From Piscicola geometra (lineage: Eukaryota > Annelida > Clitellata > Hirudinida > Piscicolidae), in NCBI GenBank assembly GCA_943735955.1, contig OX030958.1, positions 2,940,031-3,004,030 of the forward strand: 64,000 nucleotides of DNA, written 5' to 3'. Positions 1 through 10,189 of the stretch are shown here, piece after piece (position 1 is the first letter of the stretch; each line of letters starts with the position of its first letter). The position numbers and the translations under genes were made by a program. Under the pieces are notes generated by a model that had not been told where the DNA came from, made no database searches, and saw nothing but the letters and a program-made list of their open reading frames with translations.

Positions 1-870
1 GTCTTCTGGTGCTTTTCCACTCTTTAAGGCATCGATAACTTTGCTGTGTTCGTCCATGGTCGGCTCGGCATCCAGCTCTTCCAAGACTGACAAGTCTTCA
101 ATAGCGTCCAGTGCTATCTGAGTCACAGAGTTTTCTTTGGAATAAAGTTCTAGATAGTGTTCGAAGCACCTTCCCATTTGCTTGTCTTTGTCTGTGATGG
201 TCTCTTCTGATTTGGACTTTAAGGGTGCAGTCTTCTTTGCCTGTTGCTTTTTTGATGCCTTCATACATGCTCCTTACGTTGCCAGCGTCTGACGCTTGTT
301 GAATGCTATTCGCCAGTTGAAGCCAATAGTCATTTGCGCAGCGTCGAGCCGTCTGCTGGGCTTTTCTTCGGGCAGCTTTCAACTCTTCGAAGGTGGACTG
401 ACTCGGGTCGCGTTTGTAATCAATCAATGCCTTTCTCTTGGCGTCAATAACAGTCTCGAGATTTGCCGCATTCGCTTCGAACCAATCGGTGTTCTTGTGT
501 TCCTTTTTGCCATACGTGAGTAAAGCAGTTCTGAAGATGGTATTCCGGAGCGAGTTCCATCTGACTTCCGCATTAGGCTCTTGGTCGCAGTGTTGCAGCT
601 CCCCCAGCCGATCTATGAACTCCTGGTTCTTGGCTTGATGGGTGGTCTGACAGGTGTTGATTTTCGGCTGGCATTTCTTCTTGGAGAGGTGGAGTCTCTT
701 GGGGCGCAACTTTATCTTTGACGCGATCAGAGAGTGGTCTGTATCGCAATCGGCGCTATGATAAGTTTTGGTGCTGCGGACGTTGTTCAAAGAGTTGTGC
801 CTGGTGATGATCAAGTCCAGTTGATGCCAGTGATTTGATCTTGGATGTCTCCAGGACACCTGGTGACATG
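1..870 (-). mobile_element. LINE fragment, endonuclease/linker region
   Basis: A minus-strand frame at 98-859 (253 codons) reads like the region after the APE-type endonuclease of a non-LTR retrotransposon. It has a C-terminal endonuclease motif (QLDLIITRHNSLNNV, YHSADCDTDHSLI) followed by a lysine/arginine-rich linker with WFEAN and a helical stretch. The reverse transcriptase would lie off the left edge. The frame ends near 98 and the homology stops near 870, where another LINE begins, so this is a truncated, probably dead copy. Identification is by motif recognition only. Confidence 0.75.
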
Positions 871-894
871 GAAAAAATGAGTAGTAAATTTGTG

Positions 895-1745
895 GGTTAT
901 TGTGATCTGCATACTTGAGTTTGTAGCTCTAAGTAACTACATCTTTTGACCTTGCAGACCGGCGTCTTTTCTTCTGGGGAAGACTAGCCCTCATGACAAT
1001 GCTACTCAACAAATAATCTGGGCACTCAGTAGACAGACACTTGGGCATTAACAAGATGTTTTTGTATTCAATTGTGTTTTCAACATGAAGCCAGAGGAGC
1101 TCCTTGACAACAGGGCGGATATTATCACACTTTCAAGCACCTGTTATGAGCCTAGCAGTGGTGTTAATTATAGACTGAATTTTCTGCAGCTGCGTCATTG
1201 GCAACCCAGTAAGAATGATATTGCCATAGGCAATTTGACTGAGAACCAAAGCAGAAGCCAAAGTTCTCAGTGATTCATTGGTCAATAACCATCTTATGGA
1301 TCGTATTTGGCGTAAAGAAGCAAAGCAGGTTTGAGTCATCTTGTAGATGTGTGTCGTCATGGTGAGGTCTTTGTCGAGATAAACTCCTAGGTTTCTGACA
1401 TTTTCAGAAGGCGAACTGGATCTTTGGGAGTGTGAACAGAGTTTCGACGGAATGAGAGCCAGATAACTTCAGTTTTGCTGGAGTCAAGTTTCAGTTGATT
1501 GGCACCCATCCAAGCAGCAATTTCATCAATGCATGATGAGACTCTTTCATGCAGGTCAGCTTGATGACCTTTAATGCATTGACCGTAAATCTGGGTGTCA
1601 TCAGCATACCGATGAAAAGCAAGCTCATGTCTAGCTGCTATTTTTTCCAAATCTCCAGTGTACAACGAGAACAGTAAAGAACCAAGGACTGAACCTTGGG
1701 GGACTCCTACAGCGGAAACCGACGTTGTCGATTTTGTCCCACTAT
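895..1745 (-). mobile_element. LINE fragment, reverse transcriptase C-terminal half (CR1/Jockey-like)
   Basis: Two minus-strand frames (1387-1665 and 1133-1360) carry the RT catalytic motif [11 protein letters not shown], then [13 protein letters not shown] and the thumb-region sequence TQCFASLRQIRSIRW-like. The same protein is better preserved at 55580-56311, which shows that the copy here is frameshifted and lacks its end. It sits just downstream of the inhibitor exon at 1818-1855, where exons 2-5 of that gene would be expected. Confidence 0.85.
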
Positions 1746-1817
1746 TGGTTTGAAATTTAATGACTCAAACCATTTTTGAAGTACTTGAGCTAGTAATAAA
1801 ATATAAGATCAACTCAC

Positions 1818-1855
1818 GAAAATACGACGAACTGTGCCACAAAAAGAATTTTCAT
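1818..1855 (-). pseudogene. Potato inhibitor I gene, copy 0: orphan signal-peptide exon
   Basis: The ATG is at 1853-1855 and the donor follows as GTGAGT (plus-strand ctcac at 1813-1817). The exon encodes MKILFVAQFVVF plus two bases of a Ser codon, so it ends in phase 2 exactly like exon 1 of the five complete copies downstream on the window. A TATAAAG box lies at 1929-1935 and the surrounding promoter resembles that of copy A. No exons 2-5 are visible: the sequence toward the left edge is LINE. I infer that the gene was cut by retrotransposon insertion or deletion; the remaining exons could instead lie beyond the window, across a long intron. Confidence 0.7.
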
Positions 1856-1928
1856 ATTTGAAAAAATTTATTTTCCAAGTAAGTTTAACAAAAAGAAGTG
1901 ATTCAATTTCATCGCAAAATGCAGTTCA

Positions 1929-1935
1929 CTTTATA
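1929..1935 (-). promoter_or_regulatory. TATA box of inhibitor copy 0
   Basis: TATAAAG on the minus strand, about 75 bp upstream of the ATG at 1855. The surrounding bases (gcagttcactttatactgat) closely match the same position in copy A. Confidence 0.55.
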
Positions 1936-2490
1936 CTGATCGCAAGAATGCTGTTTTTGAGAAGTCGAACGCCTAGGCAAGTTAAAGTTCCTTCTCAGGT
2001 AGCACTAGAAAGATTGCATTGATTTTGAACCAGTATCCAATTTAAAAAATAGGCGTCATCAATGATATCGTGAAGCTTTAATCGAAAATCATGAATTGTG
2101 TAAAATTGAAGTCTTGTGCCAGAATTAGAGTTTATTTTCAAGTAGCATTACAGTTACGGACGTACGAAATGGAGTTATCTTGTTATTTTTAGTAACAGGG
2201 CTTTGAAAGAAAAATAACCAAGTATGAATAAAAGATTTTTCAAATCAGCCGACAACTAGACAAATGTATTTTTCACTTGTGTATTTTTGCATAAATTTAC
2301 TCAGTTATGATGAGCTTATCTTTTTAACATTAAATATTTATGAACTTTTCAATTTATTTAATTTTTGAAATAATTGTAAACGCATTTATTTTCAATTCAT
2401 TTATTTGAAAATCAAAACTCTAATAGATATAATAAGTGATTTTTCTAGTCATTTCAGGATGTCTGAGAAGCAATTATGTTTGCAATTGCT
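1936..2490. other. Spacer between inhibitor copies 0 and A
   Basis: AT-rich DNA without a recognisable gene. It contains the 3' flank of copy A, with TTTATT motifs (minus-strand AATAAA) near 2380-2405 that could serve polyadenylation. Confidence 0.5.
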
Positions 2491-4219
2491 TTAGCCATAG
2501 TATGGCGTTTTCTTGACGTTGCCGTTCGAATCGAGAAACACCCGCACTCGATTGGATTGCCGTTCTAATGTCATAATTTTCATTGAGCCTTCAGGAACAA
2601 TCTGAACCTGTTTGTAATTTTAAAGAATAGTAATCTCTTCAAATTATTACTTTGAACTAAAGTTGTTATTACAATGTTTTTGTAATAAAAAATGCATACA
2701 ATGTTTAACAAGTTGTAACGAAAGTTTTAAATTATATTAAAAATTAATAAAATGTAGTCTCACATCTGCCTCAGGATCAGCTTCTTTAATTAACGCTTCA
2801 GCTTCTTCGCCCGTCTGAAGGCATTTAAATAGTTATTTCATTGTAGCTTCTCATTTATTAAATGAAATAATATGATTTTTAAGTTTAAGAAAAATACTTA
2901 AGAAATTTATATTTATTTTTAAAACCAACCTTTCCAACTGTCGCAGCAAAAGTCTGTTCAGTCTGAGTCGTTAATAAACAATTTTTAAATTTCACTGACC
3001 GACAAATAGAAAATGATTTCGCGTAAATGAAAAATGAATAGATGATTATGAAAACTTCTCAGATGAAATCAAACAGGTCAGTTATATTATTTTCTTTTAT
3101 AAATTAATACTTTGAATTTGAATTTATAATTTCCAGTTGATTGCTCAGTTGATCATTTCGACAAAAGAAAAGGTGCTCATTGATCTTATTCTAATGGCAG
3201 CATATCCGGGATAGAAAAATAAATGAATACTAAAACATTTTTTAGAGAAAATTGTATTTTGTACAGCTAGACCAAGCTGCAGTGCCATTTAGGAAAATAC
3301 AAACGTTTTTTTAAGAATTATTATGTTTGCTTTCATATCTTAAACTTATGATAAAATTTTTATACTATCAAATTATACAAATGATTTTATTTAAGCAGGC
3401 AACCAAAATGAAATCTTTATGCAGTTTTCACCAAATTTGATATTGGTCTACACTGACTCTTTGTAGTGAATTCACCACATACGTTACATCAGGAGAATGT
3501 TTACATTAACGCGATTGCCGATTCATTATGTATATATAAAATTTTTATTATAAATTAACAAAATAAATAATGCTTTTAGAAACTGATTTTGTCTTTATAA
3601 TCTTTAACTATATTTAACTATATTTTATTATTAATCAGTAAAAAGTAATATGTAAACAAATAATATTAGGATTTAAAAAAAGTTAAACTAAGATATATGA
3701 AAAGCGTGATGAAATCGAACATTTTCATTTCATTACAGCACAGAGCATCTTTTAAAACACACTAAATGACATACGATTTACAAAAATTTAGTTTTTGTAT
3801 GTTTACAAAAAATCTGTCAGCCAGTGTTATTAATCAGTAAAAAGTAATCCATAAATTAATAATATTAAAATTAAAAAATTAAAGTTCGTAACAAAATAAA
3901 TTATAAAATGGTTGAAGTATTTGATAAGTTAGTGAATAAACTTTAAAAGAAAACGATTTCACATTGGTCTTTTGTGATAACAAATACCTCTGATTTTTTC
4001 TTCAAATGTGCATCACATCTTTCCAATAAGGTTACTCTATCAAAAGGATAACTTGAATTTTATTGTTTTATTTAATTAATAATTGGCTAGACAAATATAT
4101 TTCAATCTGCTTTTAAATATTGATTATTAGACCATTTTTGAAATAATTAAGCTAGTGATGATAAATGAAACTACTAACGAAAAGACGATGAATATTGCCG
4201 TGAAGAGCTGACTTTTCAT
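2491..4219 (-). CDS. Secreted potato inhibitor I family protease inhibitor, copy A (5 exons)
   Basis: Exons (minus): 4179-4219, 3988-4036, 2930-2962, 2764-2814 and 2491-2607, giving about 96 residues. Exon 1 is a signal peptide start (MKSQLFTAIFIVFS). Exon 2 is VTLLERCDAH plus a Lys-rich tail. Exon 3 ends in FAATVGK, exon 4 is TGEEAEALIKEADPEAD, and exon 5 holds the inhibitory loop and core (VQIVPEGS, NRVRVFLD, TPYYG stop). The conserved family features are VGK-T, the two Arg of RVRVF that brace the loop, and the terminal Gly. Counting from RVR by eglin c, P1 is Leu and P1' Glu (MTL/ERQSN). The stretch from PEGS to P1 is two residues longer than in eglin c. The exon 3 acceptor has an alternative at 2953. 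Intron 2 carries a hAT fragment. The predicted role is a tight-binding, substrate-like inhibitor of chymotrypsin/subtilisin-type proteases outside the cell. Confidence 0.82.
3043..3360 (+). mobile_element. hAT-family fragment inside intron 2 of inhibitor copy A
   Basis: This stretch (gattatgaaaacttctcag, ttgctcagttgatcatttcg, agaccaagctgcagtgcc) matches the interior of the intact hAT at 32892-34461 (about 33320-33620) in the same orientation. No ends or target duplication were identified. Confidence 0.6.
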
Positions 4220-4293
4220 TTTAGATAAGAGTTTATTTCAAATTACGATTCAAATAAAAGTGTAGATATATTTTCACCACTAAATGCAGCTCA

Positions 4294-4300
4294 CTTTATA
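4294..4300 (-). promoter_or_regulatory. TATA box of inhibitor copy A
   Basis: TATAAAG on the minus strand about 75 bp upstream of the copy A ATG (4219), in the same context as in copy 0. Confidence 0.6.
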
Positions 4301-4454
4301 CTGATATTTCAAGGCATTGCCTGTATTCAATAAAAAATTAATTGACAATCAGAATTCAATTAAAACTTTAAAAGGTTTCACCAATAAAATATAATCAAGA
4401 CCTTCAGTCGAAGTTACTTTAATTAAATTTCCAGCAAGTTTTTTATTTTTATTT

Positions 4455-4650
4455 AAATGGTAAATTCGTTGGTCCAGCAACTTAAAGGTCACCAGTTCGA
4501 ATTTCTGTTGAGCTAACCGCGAGCTTTCATTTACCTAGTGTATATGATGTGGTGTTTCACGACGTATGTCGCGTGAGTGGCGCCTCAGTTACGTGCTTTG
4601 GCGCATTATAATACGCATTCATCAATCATCAATCAATCATCGAGCGGGCG
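4455..4650 (+). mobile_element. tRNA-derived SINE, family 1 (degenerate head)
   Basis: It shares its body with the copy at 38362-38572: a B-box-like ggtcaccagttcgaatt, then the near-palindromic ACCTAGTGTATATG, gtgagtggcgcctcagt and the end ggcgcattataatacgcatt followed by TCA/ATC repeats. The tRNA-like A box is degraded. It lies directly upstream of the copy A promoter. Confidence 0.7.
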
Positions 4651-5230
4651 CCGATAAGGAGCCGGAGACCTCATTTTTCGCGGCGCGACTAAATGACTCC
4701 AGAAATTTTTGCTCACCGCTTATGATTTAGGCTGGATGGCTTTAATCGTTGGCTGCCCTGGGTCGATGTATGCCGAGATTTTTGTCTGTATGACATTCTT
4801 GGTCAGCCAGGACGCTTTCGTGCTTTCATCTCGGACTTTTATAACAAATAGTGGTGTACAGGCTCATTCATTGGCATGCGAAAACAATTACTATTAAAAG
4901 CAAATTGTTGAATTCTGATCATTTTGCTGATGGGCTTGAGGCCTTTAATATTAAGTCGCTCGGGCCCGCCATTAACTAAGCCCTTAATATTTTGTTATAA
5001 AATTTACTTTTTTGACGTTTAAATATTTTAATGAATATTTTTTTATTTTGGATTAAATATTTTCGTACAATTTACAAATATTTCATGACTTTTCCATAAT
5101 ATTTTTCATATCAAAGGTCAAAAGACCTGCGGTGTTCGTACTCCCTAAACTATAGTTAGTTTCAATTTGTATACCGCAATTTGAGCCGAAATTGTGAAGT
5201 GAGCTTGCTAACTTTCTATCTTTGATTAAG
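4651..5230. other. Unassigned, with a GC-richer island
   Basis: The islands at 4645-4690 (gcgggcgccgataagg) and 4930-4980 (tcgctcgggcccgcc) are GC-rich against an AT-rich background and may be the ends of an unidentified element. No convincing coding frame was found. Confidence 0.35.
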
Positions 5231-5261
5231 GTTAATTTTTTATTCTGTTTGTTTGATAAGC

Positions 5262-5990
5262 GTAGAGGTCAGACAGGGTGCCCGTGGGACTCCCAAAAGA
5301 ACGGGAATGGGAATGATAGGCAAAATCTGGAACGGGTAGAATTGGGAACCAGAAATTAAACGGGAATTGGAATACATTCAAATTGGAAACGGAATCAACC
5401 GAAACAACATTTTTGGCATAAAAATAATTAATTAGATAAAAAATGATATTGGAATAATTTAAAAACATATGGTGGTCTTTATGAAATAAAAATTACAATA
5501 CATTTTGTTGTTGTTGAAGTTTAGGAGAATAATAATGTTGAAAACCCTTCTTTTTCTTAAGTCTTTGATGAATGAAGATGAAATTTTAGAAGAGGATAAA
5601 TTTTTAAAATATATAAAATTACGTCTTTAAAAAATTGAAGATTTGAAAGATGTTTTATTTTATTGGAGTAAAATGAGAAATGTTAAATAACTTTTAAGAA
5701 GTGTCAAAAAAATTGTTCGGTATATCTGCATGGTCTATTCCATTTGATTAGCATTTTTCCACATGTAGTCGTTTAACTTGAGACTGCACGGGAAACCTCC
5801 CCTTGGGTAACTGCGAGAAATCAACTGGAAAATATATTTTTAAGATATTTGCAGAAATAAGTGGCGAAAAGTTATCATAAGCAAAAACGATGAAAAAAAT
5901 AAATTATTTTGTTAAAGAGCAAAAACCTTAATTCAAGCTAATTTGAGAAAGTTAATTGAAACTAATTATTTATATTTTCAAAATATTAAA
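5262..5990 (+). mobile_element. Decayed hAT element of the CGGGAACGGG family
   Basis: It begins with the subterminal motif series gtgggactcccaaaagaacgggaatggg seen in the elements at 31.6-34.6 kb. At 5575-5770 it continues with the degraded hAT C-terminal dimerisation region (attggagtaaaatgag and neighbours), homologous to the frame at 33754-34065. Stops and frameshifts abolish coding. Confidence 0.6.
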
Positions 5991-6835
5991 TAGTCAAATA
6001 TATAATTTTTTTAAACAAGTCGGTGCCTATGGTTAAATTGAATAATAATTCAATAAATCTAAAGCAAAAACGTTTAAAAAAAGTTAATTATTTTATTAAA
6101 GAGCAAACATCTAAATTCAAGCTAATTCGAGAAAGATGTGGCCATTAAAAACAATAATTTATATTTTACAAATATTAAATATTCCAAAATATATTTTTTT
6201 AGTTTTAAACAAGCAAGTATCGAAATTTTGATCAATATACGACTCGCATTACGAGAGATATTGAAAAAGTATAAGGAAAAAGTTAGGCTCTCAAAGTCAG
6301 GTCCATGAAACGCATATTTATCAGGCCAACAGCGCTTTAGATAATTCTCCTAAAAGTTCAATTTGCTCGAGTTTAAAAGATGAGAAACTTTAGAACCAAT
6401 TGGAATATTTCAAAAATAAAACAGATTTATAACTTCCAAATCAAAACCTATTAAATGTATATTAATTTTAACAACTTTGTTAATTTCAAAAATCATGGTG
6501 GTTGCTTTGACTTGGTTAAGCATTAATTATTTCTGCTATTTTCATTTATAGTGACTTTTAAATATTTTTTAATTAAATATTATTATTATTTTAGAAGTCA
6601 AGATCTGCGTTGTTCAATCCCATAACCCAAATGTTCATTCACTTCTTCATCATCCTCATCGAGTTAGAATAGATAAGAGATCAACGGTCTTCTTTATTCA
6701 CTAAATTTCTCGAAAATCAATACGAAATTTGTGAAAACTAAAATAAACACTTTTTTCCATTTCATTAACTAAATAACTAATACTCAGCAAAAATTTATTT
6801 TGAGTTGTCTTTGTTTGATTCATTTCAAGCTTCGT

Positions 6836-8605
6836 TCAACCATAGTGTGGCTCTGACACAACAACGCCATCCTCGTCGACAAAGACGCGCACTCTCTTTT
6901 GGCGAAGATCGTCAGTCACTGGAGAACCTTCCGGAAGAATATGAACCTGTGAACGAATGTTTCAAGTAAACCAGTAGTACTTTTATTCCAATTGAAATTA
7001 AAGTTTATTAATTGAAGTGTGTTTATATTAAAAGTATAATGATTTTTAAAAATTAAAAAAGTTCTGCTTTATATACAAACTGCTGAATGTATTAATGAAG
7101 TAACTTTTATCTATAATGATCATAATATTGATTATTCTAATTTAATGAACTCATTAAATGTATGTCTCACTTCTGCATCAGCATCATGCTCTTTAATGAA
7201 CTTTTCAGCTTCTTCGCCCGTCTGTATTAGTTTAAATAGTTCTTTCATTAAATCTTTATAGTTTCTAATTTTTTTTATTTCATGTTATGTGTTAATTTTC
7301 GAAAATAAAAGTAAGGTCAACCGAAACATCGAGGAACAATTCAGAGGCGGATTTTAAAATCTGCAGCCTCTGGGCTGTTAAAACAACTCCCCCCTTGGAC
7401 ACCGCTGTAGGATTCAAGCTTCATGCTCTCGGTCGCAAAACCAACCGCAATTTTAAAATTTTTTGAGCAATAAAATGTTACAATTTGTTAATAGTTCAAA
7501 TTTTCGTCTTTTAATGATAAATAAACAGTAAAAGCCTTGTTGTTAAAAATAATTTACTGGAAATATATCACATTTAAATATGTTCAAAAGTGTTTACTTT
7601 GCGCAGCTGCATCCGAAAATAAATGTATGATGTGATCATAGTTGATGTTTTTTGTCAAATCAGATTCAATCGATAAAACTGCATACCATTTCAAACTAGA
7701 TTAGATGCATTTTATACTTTTAACGTGAAATCCAGATAACAAATCATCCAACTAAATTTCTGAATAAATCATTGTTTCTAGTTTTTTAGTTGCCGAAGGT
7801 AACCCGAAGCTTGACTCTTTGAATTTGGATTTACATTCTTATCATCAAAACTAAAACATGATAGTCAAGATGTATAAAATAAAATACTTAAACCCCGATT
7901 ACATTTAATTTGTTTAAATGGTTTTATAAAATATTGTAAAAAAAACGTTGGATGTTGAACAAATAAATTTTAAAGTCAAAATTTGTTTTAATTTTGTTTA
8001 TGTGTTTTCGAAAGCTTCCTATAGCGCGGGGTTTGTTTTCATTTTTTTCACTAATTTACATTTTCCGTCTTTTTAAATCTGCCGCCCTGTGCTATAGCCC
8101 TTTAAGCCCGTGTGGAAATTCAGCTCTGCTCTTAGTTCGCACCAACCATTCCAACTGCATCAGCAAAATCGTCCTGTAGTTTGGTTGTTGAGGATTTAAT
8201 AAAGTTTTTGAGAAAGCTTCGATTGGGTTCTAGTACTTTATACATTTTAAATCGCAAGTTTCATTCTTTTAAATTATTTATTTTATTCATAAATTATTTT
8301 TTTGAGAATGAAGCTTTTATAATTCGTTATGAAGTTTTAAAGAAAATTAATTATCATCCGTATTCAATGGAATTCTTACATGAGGTGATGCATTGCATCT
8401 TTCCAATATTGCTACTCTGAGAAAAAAGAAGGTAATTTATGTTGGTAGAAATTTAATTCATGAATAATGAACAACATAACAATTCAGATAAGCTTTGATT
8501 GGTCTATATACTTTTATTATCCGAATCATGACTAATAATCTTATTAAAAAATTAAATAGCTCACGAAAAAACAAGAAGCAGTGCCGTAAAAATTAAAATT
8601 TTCAT
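6836..8605 (-). CDS. Secreted potato inhibitor I family protease inhibitor, copy B, P1 Asp (5 exons)
   Basis: Exons (minus): 8565-8605, 8380-8416, 8147-8173, 7171-7221 and 6836-6946, with GT-AG ends and phases 2,0,0,0, encoding 88 residues. Exon 1 gives MKILIFTALLLVFS, a hydrophobic signal peptide. Exon 2 gives VAILERCNASPH, exon 3 DDFADAVGM, exon 4 TGEEAEKFIKEHDADAE, and exon 5 the strand-loop-strand core (VHILPEGS, RVRVFVDEDG, EPHYG stop). By alignment to eglin c (six residues before the first Arg of RVR) the scissile bond is Asp-Asp in PVTD/DLRQKRVR. The P1 is therefore acidic instead of the usual Leu/Met, which predicts activity against Glu/Asp-cleaving proteases. AATAAA lies at 6794-6799. 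It is the closest relative of copy D, including introns and upstream flank. Intron 3 has an extra ~750 bp insertion. Confidence 0.88.
7342..8089. mobile_element. Insertion in intron 3 of copy B, possibly hAT-like non-autonomous
   Basis: The corresponding intron of copy D lacks this block: there, aaccgaaacatcgag joins almost directly to ttcgcaccaacc. The ends read CAGAGGCGGATTTTAAAA and, inverted, CAGGGCGGCAGATTTAAA, resembling hAT termini. I found no clean 8-bp duplication. It carries no recognisable transposase. Confidence 0.4.
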
Positions 8606-8658
8606 TTTTTACAAAAATAGTTTGCAAATGAATTATTTGAATTTCAAATTTTAACCTA

Positions 8659-8666
8659 CTTTTATA
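8659..8666 (-). promoter_or_regulatory. TATA box of inhibitor copy B
   Basis: TATAAAAG on the minus strand, about 55 bp upstream of the ATG at 8605, in a context (actcaaagatgctgtta) conserved with copy D. Confidence 0.65.
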
Positions 8667-8756
8667 CGGAACTCAAAGATGCTGTTACTTAAAGTCTACT
8701 AAAAAGATCAAAGTTTATTCTTAACTTGAATAACAACTATTGCATTTTGTATATAT

Positions 8757-9640
8757 GGGAGACCGGGGCAAGATGACGAGCCGAGCAAGATGAAGAATTT
8801 CTTATATTTTCAGTTTTTCACTAGTTGAAAGCATGAAACGAACACTACTGGCTCTTCTACTTTCCTTTCGTTAAATAATAGTATGCAAACGCTGAAACCT
8901 CTATTTTTGTTTTAGTTATGAAGCTTTAATTGTTTTCCACGGTCACGTTATAACTTTTATGCACATATAAATAAGCTTTGCTGCAGAATTAAGTAACCTA
9001 TTTCGTTTAAAACAAATATTTAATAGTAGTTCATTTATAATACTACCTATTAAAATAAATAGTTGTCAATTAGTTGACTTCATACCTGGCAATAAAAACG
9101 AAAGTTTGTAACTAAGCAGTTCGGGGCAAGATGGTCGCGGCAAGATGCTTGTCATCTTAACTCGTTTTTCAGAATTGTAAAAAACAAATATGAATATGAT
9201 TTTGAAGCTTTTGAGCTGCTTGAGCGTTATAAATTAATAAATTAACGCAAAGAATTAAAGATGTAAATTTTAGATAATTACGGATGTCTAGATTTTATCC
9301 TATTTTCATGATATTGAAATGTATTTAATTTAATTTAATATTTTTAAAAGGTTTGAACATTTTATTGATTTTTTTAACCACATAAAATATTCAAAAGATT
9401 TAAATTTTAGAATTTTTTCAGTGTTGTCATCTTGCCCCGGTACTAAGGCAAGATGAAAATTTAGTAGGGTTGTATTAAAATGAAATTATTCCTTAGTTAT
9501 ATTTATTTTTAAAAGTAAATGTGATATATTTATTACAAAAAATGAAATAGTTATAGTAAAAAAGTTTTTTATCTTTAAAAATAAAATAACAAAACGACGT
9601 AAATCTTTAACTAGGTCATCTTGCCTCTACTTAAAACCCT
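8757..9640. mobile_element. Non-autonomous DNA element with GGGGCAAGATG repeats
   Basis: GACCGGGGCAAGATGA near 8762 is mirrored by TCATCTTGCCCCGGTAC near 9426, with further copies at about 9122-9152 (gcaagatg, both orientations) and 9615 (catcttgcc). The inverted motifs around an AT-rich, non-coding body suggest a MITE or a nest of two. The superfamily was not determined. Confidence 0.45.
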
Positions 9641-10185
9641 TTAAAAAGAATGATACCTCATAAATCAATCAAAAGCTCTTGAATCCAGAGTGAGCAAATC
9701 TTTAAAAGAATTTTATTAAAGCAAATATAAATGTCTTATTTGTTGCATTTAAAAGAATAATAAAAAATATATATATAAATTTTAAAGACTTTGACATTAA
9801 CTTAAAATATAAATCCAATTTTTTAAAGGGCTGAAAGAGAAAAAATTATATCAAAAATTATATCAAAAATTGCATTTAAAATAAATATTATTAAAAAAAA
9901 TTTTTTAAATTCATAATTTCATTTTACAATTTTCAAACAGTTTTTCTTTTTAACCTGCTTTTGTTCATAACAAACAATATCTATTTCAAAATTTGAAACT
10001 TCATATTTCATTAACCATAAAGATGTCAAAATCATTTTTTTTGAAAAACATAATTAACAATTATTTGACCTAGATTTGTAATCTAACAGTAATACATGGT
10101 GAGTATGTTTAGTTATAGTGATAGCTGTCTAAAACAAAATTATTCTTTGCTTACTTAAATATTCCTTCACCTAGTTTTTTTATCA
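9641..10185. other. Upstream flank of copy B, paralogous to upstream flank of copy D
   Basis: AT-rich and non-coding. Stretches such as ataaagatgtcaaaa and accataataa-like blocks at 9950-10080 recur in the same order at 24780-24905 upstream of copy D, which shows that the duplication unit extended well beyond the gene. Confidence 0.55.
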
Positions 10186-10189
10186 CTAT

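Noticed and set aside
4709..4897. 62-codon plus-strand frame
   Set aside because: Isolated, no family resemblance or splice signals; likely chance in a GC-richer patch.
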